This document shows, piece after piece, positions 35,633 through 43,924 of a DNA stretch of 64,000 bases. The first letter of the stretch is position 1, and every line of letters begins with the position of its first letter. Under the pieces are notes generated by a model. The model did no database searches. It saw only the letters and a program-made list of their open reading frames with translations, and was not told the DNA's origin. The DNA is from Chitinophaga pinensis (GTDB lineage Bacteria; Bacteroidota; Bacteroidia; Chitinophagales; Chitinophagaceae): positions 55,579-119,578 of the forward strand of contig CALQSB010000003.1 of assembly GCA_943333125.1 (NCBI GenBank), given 5' to 3'. The translations under genes were made by a program, and so were the position numbers.

Positions 35633-35652
35633 TCCACCGTTGAAACGGTGGG
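35633..35652 (+). repeat. REP-like palindrome copy 7 (forward), right flank of the transposase
   Basis: TCCACCGTTGAAACGGTGGG with only the first base off consensus, followed by CTAAAA; it begins 64 bases after the transposase stop. Confidence 0.88.
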
Positions 35653-35689
35653 CTAAAAAGATGTAAATAAAAAAACATTGCATGTGCCG

Positions 35690-35709
35690 CCCACCGTTGA
35701 AACGGTGGG
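35690..35709 (+). repeat. REP-like palindrome copy 8 (perfect, forward)
   Basis: CCCACCGTTGAAACGGTGGG followed by CTAAAA, 57 bases after copy 7 in the same orientation. The region between the transposase and the lipoprotein gene holds nothing else recognisable. Confidence 0.9.
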
Positions 35710-35779
35710 CTAAAAAAGTATAATTCAAAAAAATGGCCGACTATTCAGCGACCATTTTCAATACCATTTCCAACATCTT

Positions 35780-36823
35780 TTAATGTGTTGCTAAATATGT
35801 TACTTCTGATTGGGTTAATGCACGGTTGTAAATACGGACGTCGTCAAGAGAACCATTAAAACCAGGCCAAGATGGGTCAGTATAAGGACTTAGTCCATTT
35901 GTAAAAACTTCTTTTCCAAAGCAAAATATTTTTGAGCTTGTAACTATATTTATCGATGTCGGTGCGCTTGTATTTACTAAAATTCCATTATTATAAAATC
36001 GAAAAATTGAACCATCATAAGTCAAAATTAAATTGTGCCAAGTATTATTATATGGTGTTGGAGTACTTGCGTAATTTCTAAAAGCGATACAGTGCCCTTG
36101 TATTTCATAAGAACCCGACGGAACATCATAATTATTAAAATTCATAATGAATGATTCCCCACAATTTCCTCCGCCATATCCTAAAACCTGTTGTGCTGCA
36201 GTTGAAACATTGTTCGCAAAGTACCAAATTGAAATTGAGCGGGAACTATTTCCACTTGGAAAATTTGTACAATCTCCAGTTATGGTTTCTGTATTGGTAT
36301 ATGTTCCTGTGAATCCATAAGCCTTACCACTATTCCCAAACCTATCACTCGTCAACGTCGCGCCATTCACCACTCCATCATTCCCATTTCCACTCTCATC
36401 ATTTGCATTACCATTAAAAGGCCAGTAACCCACCAACCCATTTGTTAACCAAGAGGGAATGGAATCTTGCGTCGTCAATGTTAACTCATTCGAATATTGT
36501 AAAGAATTTCCTGCACTGTTATAGGCATATACTCTATAGGTGTAAGCTGTATTCGTTGTTAATCCTAAATCGCTGTAAGTACTAAGATTAGCACCCATGC
36601 TACCAATAACAGCATAGTTTCCATTTCCTGTCTTTCTTTCTACTTTATAACCATCTTCATTCGTGGCGTTGTCGGTCCAGGATAAATTTATTTGGTTGGT
36701 AGAGATTACTGAACCTGATAAATTGGTTGGCGCCAATGGAATAACAGTAACTGTTCCATTATTATTGGTAGAGCATCCCATTAAAATTAAGACACCGCTA
36801 ATAAGAATAAGTAATTTTTTCAT
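35780..36823 (-). CDS. Lipoprotein with FN3 and LamG-like (concanavalin A-like) domains
   Basis: A 347-residue lipoprotein: a signal peptide with lipobox LMGC (lipidated C17) and a TNNNG spacer; one fibronectin type III domain (about 30-120, SWTDNATNEDGYKVERK, YRVYAYNSAGNS); and a LamG/laminin-G-like jelly roll (about 128-345, LVGYWPFNGNANDESGNGNDG, WHNLILTYDG, GSLDDVRIYNRALTQSEV). Such LamG modules occur in extracellular carbohydrate- or protein-binding proteins of Bacteroidota. No catalytic domain and no T9SS tail are visible. It sits inside the repeat-rich accessory pocket and is divergent from the small XRE regulator (101 bases between starts). The ligand is unknown. Confidence 0.86.
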   Translation of the reverse strand: MKKLLILISGVLILMGCSTNNNGTVTVIPLAPTNLSGSVISTNQINLSWTDNATNEDGYKVERKTGNGNYAVIGSMGANLSTYSDLGLTTNTAYTYRVYAYNSAGNSLQYSNELTLTTQDSIPSWLTNGLVGYWPFNGNANDESGNGNDGVVNGATLTSDRFGNSGKAYGFTGTYTNTETITGDCTNFPSGNSSRSISIWYFANNVSTAAQQVLGYGGGNCGESFIMNFNNYDVPSGSYEIQGHCIAFRNYASTPTPYNNTWHNLILTYDGSIFRFYNNGILVNTSAPTSINIVTSSKIFCFGKEVFTNGLSPYTDPSWPGFNGSLDDVRIYNRALTQSEVTYLATH

Positions 36824-36923
36824 CAGTTTATTTTTTTAAAATATATATGAAAATCTATAATACACATGCATGTAAGTGTGTATTTATTTTCACGCTGATG
36901 ATTCTTTGTGGAAATATTTTTTC

Positions 36924-37163
36924 ATGGACGAGCCATTACTTTCTTCAATTGAACAACATGTGGTAAATGTGGTGAGAGCCAAACGTATAGAAAAGGGTTG
37001 GTCGCAAAAAGAGTTGGCTTATCAACTTGATGTGTCTATTGGTTTTATTGGAGATATCGAAAATCCAAAATATCGGGCAAAATTTAATTTGAATCATATC
37101 AACGAATTAGCCAAAATATTTGAATGCTCTCCAAAGGATTTTTTACCGGATGATGCCTTATAA
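36924..37163 (+). CDS. Small XRE-family helix-turn-helix regulator
   Basis: A 79-residue protein that is almost entirely one HTH_XRE domain (about residues 15-70): VRAKRIEKGWSQKELAYQLDVSIGFIGDIEN, ending with a helix and FECSPKDFLPDDAL. The start is the ATG at 36924 (MDEPLLSS); the upstream in-frame ATG gives a less likely hydrophobic leader. It stands alone without a toxin, restriction or phage gene, so its target is unclear; the divergent LamG lipoprotein is the simplest candidate. A REP palindrome begins 16 bases after its stop. Confidence 0.85.
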   Translation: MDEPLLSSIEQHVVNVVRAKRIEKGWSQKELAYQLDVSIGFIGDIENPKYRAKFNLNHINELAKIFECSPKDFLPDDAL

Positions 37164-37179
37164 TGTTCTTCAATTCTCA

Positions 37180-37199
37180 CCCACCGTTAAAACGGTGGG
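37180..37199 (+). repeat. REP-like palindrome copy 9 (forward)
   Basis: CCCACCGTTAAAACGGTGGG: perfect 9-bp arms with AA in the loop, followed by CTAAAA. Confidence 0.9.
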
Positions 37200-37294
37200 C
37201 TAAAAAACAATCCCTGTTACCATTCCGACAATTTTAGAAATCCTTTATTTTAAAATTCTTCAATCTCGATTATTGGTCTGTTATTTTATTATAG

Positions 37295-37314
37295 CCCACC
37301 GTTAAAACGGTGGT
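37295..37314 (-). repeat. REP-like palindrome copy 10 (reverse)
   Basis: CCCACCGTTAAAACGGTGGT, one change at the last base; preceded by TATTATAG. Confidence 0.85.
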
Positions 37315-37407
37315 CGAATTTATTAATTTGCTAAAAAAATAACCCCATCTCCACAAAACCTCACACCCATTTCTCATTCCTCACGGCAAATATTCGCACC
37401 AATCATT

Positions 37408-37434
37408 CCCCTCCTTCGGAGGGGTTAGGGGAGG
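37408..37434. repeat. Second, unrelated GC-rich palindrome with alternative pairing
   Basis: CCCCTCC (37408-37414) pairs with GGAGGGG (37418-37424) over a 3-base loop, or alternatively with GGGGAGG (37428-37434). I recall this general sequence type (CCCCTCCTTcGGAGGGG followed by TTAGGGGAGG) as a dispersed intergenic repeat in Bacteroidota genomes. Only one copy was noticed in this window. Confidence 0.6.
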
Positions 37435-37443
37435 CTAGGCCAC

Positions 37444-37473
37444 AAAAAAAGCCACCAGATTTCTCCGATGGCT
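37444..37473 (-). terminator. Intrinsic terminator of nrdJ
   Basis: On the minus strand AGCCATCGGA and TCTGGTGGCT form a fully paired 10-bp stem (two G-U pairs) closed by a GAAA tetraloop and followed by seven T residues. It begins 32 bases after the nrdJ stop codon. Confidence 0.85.
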
Positions 37474-37505
37474 TGGTGTTTTTTTGCAATTAATCAACAC
37501 TATTT

Positions 37506-40500
37506 TTAGCTACAACCTAAGCTGTTTCCGCAATTCAAACATTTGTAACAAGTACCGCTTCTTACTGTGATATGTCCGCAAGTATTACAAGCAGGCGCAT
37601 CGCCTTGCATGGATTTGTTAGCGGCATTAATAGCATCAATAGAAGTAGCCGATTTTACGGGACTAAGTCCTCTGTGTGATTTATAAGCATCGGTATCTGA
37701 ATTCCCAACTACTCTTACTTCACTTAATTCTGGAGTTCTGTCGCCGATTGTTGGGGTTTGATCATCCCAAACTTCATTGCCCAAATTCTCAACTTCTGGT
37801 TTGTCCAAAACATGAACTAAATCATTTCTGCCTAAATATTCATATGCCAGTGAACGGAACATGAAGTCGATGATAGACGTGGTTGTTTTAATATTCGGAT
37901 GTTCTACACGACCTGCTGGTTCGAAGCGGGTGAAAACAAATTTCTCCACATATTCTTCCAAAGGAACTCCATATTGTAAACCGATAGAAATTGCAATAGC
38001 AAAGCAGTTCAGCATACTACGCATGGTAGCACCTTCTTTCGCCATATCGATAAAGATTTCACCTAAAGTGCCATCATTGTATTCTCCAGTACGTAAGAAT
38101 AAAGCCTGTCCATTGATTTTAGCTTTTTGAGTAAAGCCTCTGCGTTTTGCGGGAAGCGCTCTGCGCTCAACAATCATAGCCAGCTGACGTTTTAAAGAAG
38201 TATCGGCGCTGCTTTGTACACGCTTGTTCATTTCTTCCAGTAATTCATCGATGGTGAGTTTGCTCATATCAACGAAGGTGCTTTCAGCAACAGAATCTTT
38301 AACCTCATCAGCTTCGTCTTCAGTTTTTTTCTTCTTATCTGATTTGTTACTTAATGGCTGACTTAATTTAGAACCATCACGATAAAGTGCACATGCTTTT
38401 AATCCAAGTTCCCAGCTTAAGCGATAAGAATCAGCAATTTCTTCTATAGTAGCTTCATTTGGAAGATTAATTGTTTTACTGATAGCACCACTTAGGAAAG
38501 GTTGAGCGGCAGCCATCATGCGAATATGACCGTGTGCATGAATAAAACGTTGACCAGTTGGTCCGCATTTGTTGGCACAATCAAAAACCGGAAGATGCTC
38601 ATCCTTTAAAAAAGGCGCACCCTCTACTGTCATTGCTCCGCAAATGTAGGTATTGGCGGCCTCTACTTGCTCGTCAGTAAATCCAAGTGCTTCCAATAAA
38701 CTCCATCCGAAATCAGTGTATTGATTTTCTGTAAATCCAAGACGTTGTAAACAAGCTTCACCTAAAGTATACACATTGAAAACAAATCCGATTTCGAATG
38801 CGCTGGCCATAGCGGCATTTAATTTTTCAATTTCAGCAGCTAAGAAACCTTTTGCTATTAGCGACTCTTCGTTAATGTAAGGGGCTCCTTTTAAAGTAGC
38901 ATGACCTTTTGCAAAATTTACTATTTTTTCAATTTGATCTTCTGTGTATTTTAAATTGCGTAAAGCCTGAGGCACACTTTGATTGATGATTTTGAAATAA
39001 CCACCACCGCTTAATTTCTTGAATTTCACTAATGCGAAATCAGGTTCAACGCCTGTGGTATCACAATCCATTACCAAGCCAATTGTTCCTGTTGGAGCAA
39101 TTACAGTTGTTTGTGCATTACGATAACCATTTTTCTCTCCCAATTGTACAGCGCTATCCCAGGCTCTGGTTGCCGCTTTTAAAAGATAATCAGGACAATA
39201 TTTAGCATTTATGCCATGTGGTTTAATTTCAAGGCCTTCATATGCATCCATAGCATCGTAAGCAGCAGCACGATGATTGTGCATTACTTTGAGCATGTGA
39301 GGTTTGTTTTCTTGGTATCTGTCAAAGGCACCAAGGAATCCAGCCATTTCTGCAGAAGTAGTGTAAGCAACACCCGTCATAATTGCGGTAATCGCTCCTG
39401 CAATTCCTCTTGCTTGTTCGCTGTCGTAAGGAATGCCACTTACCATCAGCATACTTCCAAGATTTGCAAAGCCTAAGCCTAATGTTCTGTAATCGTAACT
39501 TAATTGAGCTACTTCTTTTGAAGGAAACTGAGCCATCAGAACAGAGATTTCCAAAACCACAGTCCAAAGACGACATGTGTATTCAAAGCCAGCCACATCA
39601 AAAATATTATTATCCTCATTGAAAAAACGACGAAGATTTACACTGGCCAGATTACAGGCGGTGTTATCAAGGAACATATATTCACTGCAAGGGTTAGACG
39701 CACGAATAGGACCTCCTTCAGGACAAGTATGCCATTCATTTATAGTGGTATCATATTGAGTTCCTGGATCAGCACAACGCCATGCTGCATAATTTATTTG
39801 ATCCCACAATTCCTGTGCTTTAACAGTTCTCATTGTTTTGCCATTACTTCTGGCTTTAAGTGCCCAATCTCCATTTTCATCCAGAACTTTAAAGAATGAG
39901 TTAGGAATTCGAACAGAGTTATTACTGTTTTGACCGCTAACCGTTTTGTAAGCTTCTCCTTCGTAATCGCTTGGATAGCCCGCAGCGATAAGAGCAGCAA
40001 CTTTATCTTCTTCTTTTAATTTCCAGGAAACAAACTCAAGAATTTCAGGATGGTCCAGATCAAGACAAACCATTTTAGCAGCACGTCTTGTGGTACCACC
40101 ACTTTTAATAGCACCAGCAGCACGGTCACCAATTTTTAAGAAACTCATCAAGCCACTGGAAGTACCTCCGCCGCTTAGTTTTTCTCCTTCTCCGCGGATG
40201 CTGCTGTAATTTGTACCTACTCCGCTTCCGTATTTGAAGATCCTGGCTTCTCTAACCCAAAGATCCATGATGCCACCTTCGTTAACTAGATCGTCATCCA
40301 CGCTCAAAATAAAACAAGCATGTGGTTGCGGACGTTCGTATGCAGAAGTAGATTTTTTTAATTCGCCATCTTTAGAATCTACATAAAAGTGACCCTGAGG
40401 TTTTCCGGTAATTCCATATACTTCATGTAAACCAGTATTGAACCATTGAGGACTGTTTGGAACACATCCCTGATTTAGAATACCATAAACTAATTCATCA

Positions 40501-40856
40501 TAAAAAATTTGAGCATCATTTTTTGTAGCAAAATAATTATACCTCTCGCCCCACACTCTCCAGCAATGAGCCATACGGTGTGCTACTTGTTTTATTGTAG
40601 TTTCTCTACTTGTACTTCCATCGGGTTGAGGTACTCCTGCTTTTCTGAAATATTTTTGAGCAAGGATATCTGTTGCAATCTGACTCCACTGTTTTGGAAC
40701 CTCTACATTATCCATTTGAAAAACAACTTCACCGCTCGGGTTTTTAATTACTGATGTACGATAATCATATTCGAATAAATCATAGGGGCTTATGTCGTCC
40801 TTTGTAAATTGACGTTTAAAGCTGAGCGCTTTATTTGATTGTTTTTTTGATGGCAT
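37506..40856 (-). CDS. nrdJ: Adenosylcobalamin-dependent (class II) ribonucleotide reductase
   Basis: A 1116-residue RNR that reduces ribonucleotides to deoxyribonucleotides with a cobalamin-derived radical, so it works with or without oxygen. Family motifs: NNSVRIPNSFF, NPCSEYMFLDNTACNLASVNL (active-site region with cysteine), APTGTIGLVMDCDTTGVEPDFALV, and GGTSSGLMSF. An internal acidic/lysine linker (about 845-870) leads to a second region and a C-terminal tail with CNTC and CYKCLNCGNSLGC, a cysteine-rich element thought to bind zinc and to shuttle thiols. The length is typical of the long bacterial NrdJ. No cobalamin riboswitch and no clear NrdR box pair was found in the 289-base upstream region. 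No other RNR is in this window. Confidence 0.95.
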   Translation of the reverse strand: MPSKKQSNKALSFKRQFTKDDISPYDLFEYDYRTSVIKNPSGEVVFQMDNVEVPKQWSQIATDILAQKYFRKAGVPQPDGSTSRETTIKQVAHRMAHCWRVWGERYNYFATKNDAQIFYDELVYGILNQGCVPNSPQWFNTGLHEVYGITGKPQGHFYVDSKDGELKKSTSAYERPQPHACFILSVDDDLVNEGGIMDLWVREARIFKYGSGVGTNYSSIRGEGEKLSGGGTSSGLMSFLKIGDRAAGAIKSGGTTRRAAKMVCLDLDHPEILEFVSWKLKEEDKVAALIAAGYPSDYEGEAYKTVSGQNSNNSVRIPNSFFKVLDENGDWALKARSNGKTMRTVKAQELWDQINYAAWRCADPGTQYDTTINEWHTCPEGGPIRASNPCSEYMFLDNTACNLASVNLRRFFNEDNNIFDVAGFEYTCRLWTVVLEISVLMAQFPSKEVAQLSYDYRTLGLGFANLGSMLMVSGIPYDSEQARGIAGAITAIMTGVAYTTSAEMAGFLGAFDRYQENKPHMLKVMHNHRAAAYDAMDAYEGLEIKPHGINAKYCPDYLLKAATRAWDSAVQLGEKNGYRNAQTTVIAPTGTIGLVMDCDTTGVEPDFALVKFKKLSGGGYFKIINQSVPQALRNLKYTEDQIEKIVNFAKGHATLKGAPYINEESLIAKGFLAAEIEKLNAAMASAFEIGFVFNVYTLGEACLQRLGFTENQYTDFGWSLLEALGFTDEQVEAANTYICGAMTVEGAPFLKDEHLPVFDCANKCGPTGQRFIHAHGHIRMMAAAQPFLSGAISKTINLPNEATIEEIADSYRLSWELGLKACALYRDGSKLSQPLSNKSDKKKKTEDEADEVKDSVAESTFVDMSKLTIDELLEEMNKRVQSSADTSLKRQLAMIVERRALPAKRRGFTQKAKINGQALFLRTGEYNDGTLGEIFIDMAKEGATMRSMLNCFAIAISIGLQYGVPLEEYVEKFVFTRFEPAGRVEHPNIKTTTSIIDFMFRSLAYEYLGRNDLVHVLDKPEVENLGNEVWDDQTPTIGDRTPELSEVRVVGNSDTDAYKSHRGLSPVKSATSIDAINAANKSMQGDAPACNTCGHITVRSGTCYKCLNCGNSLGCS

Positions 40857-41145
40857 AGAATTCTGGTTTGTTAGTTAGTAAGTTATGTTAATCCCGATTC
40901 AGAGGTCAACGAAAATATCTGATGTATGTCATCTTTGACGACTCTAAATATCAACACGATGTGGACAAAATAAGTGTATAATTAATTAGCGCACAATGGC
41001 ATTGAATTTGATGAGTTTTGCACTTTTTGTGGAAAGAATAAATTTTTTTTTGGAATTCTTTTTTTGTAATAAATAACAAAAGCCCGATTTGGCTGGATTC
41101 CTTCTTAATTTAGCTTGATTTTATAAACCAAAATCTCAAAAAGCA

Positions 41146-41598
41146 ATGAGAACAGTAATACAGCGGGTGAAATCAGCAGGAGTTACTATAAACAATCAAT
41201 TATACTCGTCAATTGAAAACGGATTACTAGTTTTTGTTGGAATAGAAGATGGGGATAACAATGAAGATGTGGAATGGCTGAGTAAAAAAATTGTGAACTT
41301 GAGAATATTCGATGACGAAAACAATGTGCCTAATATTTCTGTTAAAGAAAATAATGGAGATTTGCTACTTGTTAGTCAGTTTACTTTACATGCGTTAACA
41401 AAAAAGGGTAACCGTCCTAGTTATATAAAGGCAAGTAAGCCCGAAATAGCGATACCACTGTATCAAATGCTTATCTTGCAACTGGAAAAAGATGTAGAAA
41501 AAAAAATAAAAACAGGAACATTCGGAGCCGATATGAAAGTTCATTTAATAAATGACGGACCTGTAACTATTTGTATTGATACCAAGAATAAAGAATAA
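41146..41598 (+). CDS. dtd: D-aminoacyl-tRNA deacylase
   Basis: A 150-residue proofreading enzyme that hydrolyses D-aminoacyl-tRNA and Gly-tRNA-Ala. The family fingerprint is complete: MRTVIQRVKSAGVTI at the N-terminus, FVGIEDGD, LRIFDD, the active-site SQFTLHA, and NDGPVTICIDT near the C-terminus with the cross-subunit Gly-Pro motif. Normal length. The MazG-like gene follows after 30 bases on the same strand and is probably cotranscribed. Confidence 0.96.
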   Translation: MRTVIQRVKSAGVTINNQLYSSIENGLLVFVGIEDGDNNEDVEWLSKKIVNLRIFDDENNVPNISVKENNGDLLLVSQFTLHALTKKGNRPSYIKASKPEIAIPLYQMLILQLEKDVEKKIKTGTFGADMKVHLINDGPVTICIDTKNKE

Positions 41599-41628
41599 TT
41601 TAATCAAAACTTTCTAACCCCAAAAATC

Positions 41629-41967
41629 ATGAAACAAATAACCATCAGCGAAGCGCAACAAAAAGTTGACGATTGGATAAAGACAATTGGAGTGAGGTAC
41701 TTTAACGAACTAACCAACCTGGGTATTTTAATGGAAGAAGTGGGAGAGCTGAGCAGAATTATGGTAAGAAAATATGGAGAACAGTCGTATAAAGAAAGCG
41801 ATACAGGAAAAGAACTTTCTGATGAAATGGCTGATGTGCTTTGGGTGCTGATTTGCCTGGCTAATCAAACGGGCGTAAATCTCACAGAAGCCCTGCAAAA
41901 AAATTTTGAAAAAAAAACCACTCGTGATGCAACAAGGCATATTGAAAACGAAAAATTAAAAAAGTAA
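41629..41967 (+). CDS. MazG-like nucleotide pyrophosphohydrolase
   Basis: A 112-residue all-alpha NTP pyrophosphatase. The metal-binding pattern is EEVGELSRIM (ExxE) followed downstream by ELSDEMADVLWVLICLANQTG (ExxxD), the hallmark of the MazG/dUTPase-like superfamily. The single-domain, short form is usual in Bacteroidota. The preferred nucleotide is not deducible; house-cleaning of non-canonical NTPs is the general role. Second gene of a likely dtd unit; the phosphatase gene begins 58 bases later. Confidence 0.9.
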   Translation: MKQITISEAQQKVDDWIKTIGVRYFNELTNLGILMEEVGELSRIMVRKYGEQSYKESDTGKELSDEMADVLWVLICLANQTGVNLTEALQKNFEKKTTRDATRHIENEKLKK

Positions 41968-42025
41968 AACTCTTTTCCCAATTAGTTCAATCATACAATA
42001 TCTTGCATCATAAAATTTAGTAACA

Positions 42026-43384
42026 ATGAGTAAAGTATTCTTTTGTTTTTCACTTTTCACTTTTTTCTTTCTTTCGGTTATTGCACAAAAAAATAATAAT
42101 CTGATCAGCGGCCCATGGGCAGGTAATGTGGAAATGAGAACTGCACAAATATGGGTTGAGGTGTCTTCATCTGTAAAAAATGTTGCTGTAAAATACTTTT
42201 CTCAGACTGAACCTCAAAAATCTGTGGTAATTAATTATAAAGGAGAATTAGGAAAATCATTCAACCCTTTGAAAATTGATTTAAACGGACTTGAATTTGG
42301 CACCAGTTATTCTTATGATATTTTATTGGATGGAAAACAAATAAAGCTTCCTTTCAACACAAAATTTAAAACAAAAGATCTTTGGCAATATAGGAAACCG
42401 GTTCCCGATTTTAGTTTTCTTACCGGCAGTTGCGCTTATTTTAACGAAGAAAAATATGACAGACCGGGTAAGCCTTATGGCGGAGATTCTTCTATTTTTG
42501 AAACCATGGCCAATACACCAGCTGATTTTCATATTTGGCTTGGCGACAATTGGTACACCCGCGAAGTTGATTATTCTTCAGCATGGGGGTTGAATTACAG
42601 AGCTTCACATGACAGAGCACAAAATATTTTGCAGGCTTTCATGGCAAGCATGCCTCAATATGCTATTTGGGATGATCACGACTATGGTCCTAATGATGCT
42701 GGTAAAAGTTTTAGTCTTAAGGAAGAAAGCAGAGCAATATTTAAAAACTATTGGTTAAATCCCAGCTATGGCGAAGATGAAAAATCGATTTATACAAAAA
42801 TTAGCTATGCAGATGTGGACTACTTTTTATTAGACGACCGATATTTTCGCTCGGAACCTAATTTGCCTGATTCGATTGATGGAATGTTCAACAAAGACAA
42901 AAGCTTTTACGGCACTCAGCAATTAGATTGGTTGAAAAATTCATTGTTGTTCAGCAACGCTCCATTCAAAATTATTGTCACAGGTAGTCAGGTGTTAAAT
43001 CCACTGAATAAATATGAATGCATGCAGGAATATCCTTACGAATACAACCAATTATTATCTTTCATCAACGAACAGAAAATAAAAGGAATCGTATTTCTAA
43101 CTGGCGACAGACATCACAGTGAAATTATTAAAATGAACAGAACATCATTGTATCCTTTATATGATATCACCGTTTCACCTTATACCTCTGGCGTTAGTAA
43201 AGTTTCTGGCGCAGAAGAAAATAATCCTAACAGAGTAAATAACACATTAATAGAAGCTCAGAATTTTGCTAAGATTTCTTTTACAGGAAAAAAAGGAGAA
43301 AGATTGATGAGTGTTGATTTCATTGGAACAAAAGGCGAAAAATTAGGAGCATGGAGCATAAGTGAAAAAGAGATCAGGAATTAA
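42026..43384 (+). CDS. PhoD-like alkaline phosphatase/phosphodiesterase, exported
   Basis: A 452-residue exported hydrolase with a signal peptide (about 1-21, ending SVIAQ). An N-terminal Ig-like domain (about 25-115) precedes the metallophosphatase domain: FLTGSCAYF, DFHIWLGDNWY, MPQYAIWDDHDYGPNDAG, ITGSQVLNP-like TGSQVLNP and LTGDRHHSEI, giving the metal-ligand Asp, Asn and His residues of the PhoD family. Phosphate mono- or diesters are probable substrates. The C-terminus has no clear T9SS motif. It is followed by the YcxB-like gene. Confidence 0.9.
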   Translation: MSKVFFCFSLFTFFFLSVIAQKNNNLISGPWAGNVEMRTAQIWVEVSSSVKNVAVKYFSQTEPQKSVVINYKGELGKSFNPLKIDLNGLEFGTSYSYDILLDGKQIKLPFNTKFKTKDLWQYRKPVPDFSFLTGSCAYFNEEKYDRPGKPYGGDSSIFETMANTPADFHIWLGDNWYTREVDYSSAWGLNYRASHDRAQNILQAFMASMPQYAIWDDHDYGPNDAGKSFSLKEESRAIFKNYWLNPSYGEDEKSIYTKISYADVDYFLLDDRYFRSEPNLPDSIDGMFNKDKSFYGTQQLDWLKNSLLFSNAPFKIIVTGSQVLNPLNKYECMQEYPYEYNQLLSFINEQKIKGIVFLTGDRHHSEIIKMNRTSLYPLYDITVSPYTSGVSKVSGAEENNPNRVNNTLIEAQNFAKISFTGKKGERLMSVDFIGTKGEKLGAWSISEKEIRN

Positions 43385-43430
43385 TATTTCAAAACAATCG
43401 AAACCTTTATTTTTCGATAATAAAAAAATT

Positions 43431-43901
43431 ATGACATCAAACTTCTTCGAATATAACAAAATGAAAACCATTCAGGCGTTACGTTATCATTTCATCAGCA
43501 GAAAGGAAATAAAAGTAATGATGATACTGGTGAATGTTTTTGCAATTCTTTCAGCTGTACTTTTCTTTTACAAAAAAATATCACCTGTTGCCTTTCTTTT
43601 AAGCTCTATGCTGTGGTTTATAATGATGATTTTATTTTGGTTTTTATTACCAAGAATTATTTACAGGAAGTCGTCTTCTTTTAAAGACAGATTCAAAGTA
43701 AGTTTAAATGAAGAAGATTTTATGCTCGAACATGAGCGCGCTTCGAGAAGTTTTAATTGGAAAGAATTCAGTTCATGGATGGAAAGTCCTCATTTTTTTC
43801 ATTTGTACTTTAATAGCAGATCTTTTTTTCTGATTCCCAAAGAAGCTTTTGATCAGGAAGAGAAAGCAAGAAAAATATTTAAAGAAAAAATACGTAAATA
43901 A
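43431..43901 (+). CDS. YcxB-like membrane protein
   Basis: A 156-residue protein with two hydrophobic helices (about 32-50 and 55-75) and a C-terminal soluble domain (about 90-156) matching the YcxB-like family: FMLEHERASRSFNWKEFSSWMES, FFLIPKEAF. The start is placed at the ATG at 43431 (MTSNFFEYNKMK), so it does not overlap the phosphatase gene; an in-frame start at 43362 would overlap that gene by 23 bases and gives a poorly family-like N-terminus. Function unknown, located in the inner membrane. Confidence 0.78.
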   Translation: MTSNFFEYNKMKTIQALRYHFISRKEIKVMMILVNVFAILSAVLFFYKKISPVAFLLSSMLWFIMMILFWFLLPRIIYRKSSSFKDRFKVSLNEEDFMLEHERASRSFNWKEFSSWMESPHFFHLYFNSRSFFLIPKEAFDQEEKARKIFKEKIRK

Positions 43902-43924
43902 TTCAGCGTCCTATAAACCCTTCA

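Larger units (their letters stand above)
37180..37314. repeat. Fourth BIME-like unit (copies 9 and 10)
   Basis: A forward and a reverse palindrome 115 bases apart, with an AT-rich core containing TTTTAAAATTC and the same TATTATAG just before the reverse copy as in the array at 34561-35051. This places the same composite unit downstream of the XRE gene, away from the transposase. Confidence 0.82.

Noticed and set aside
34561..37314. CRISPR array
   Set aside because: The repeats are palindromic, occur in both orientations and have uneven spacing, and the spacers between copies are themselves related. No Cas gene is nearby.
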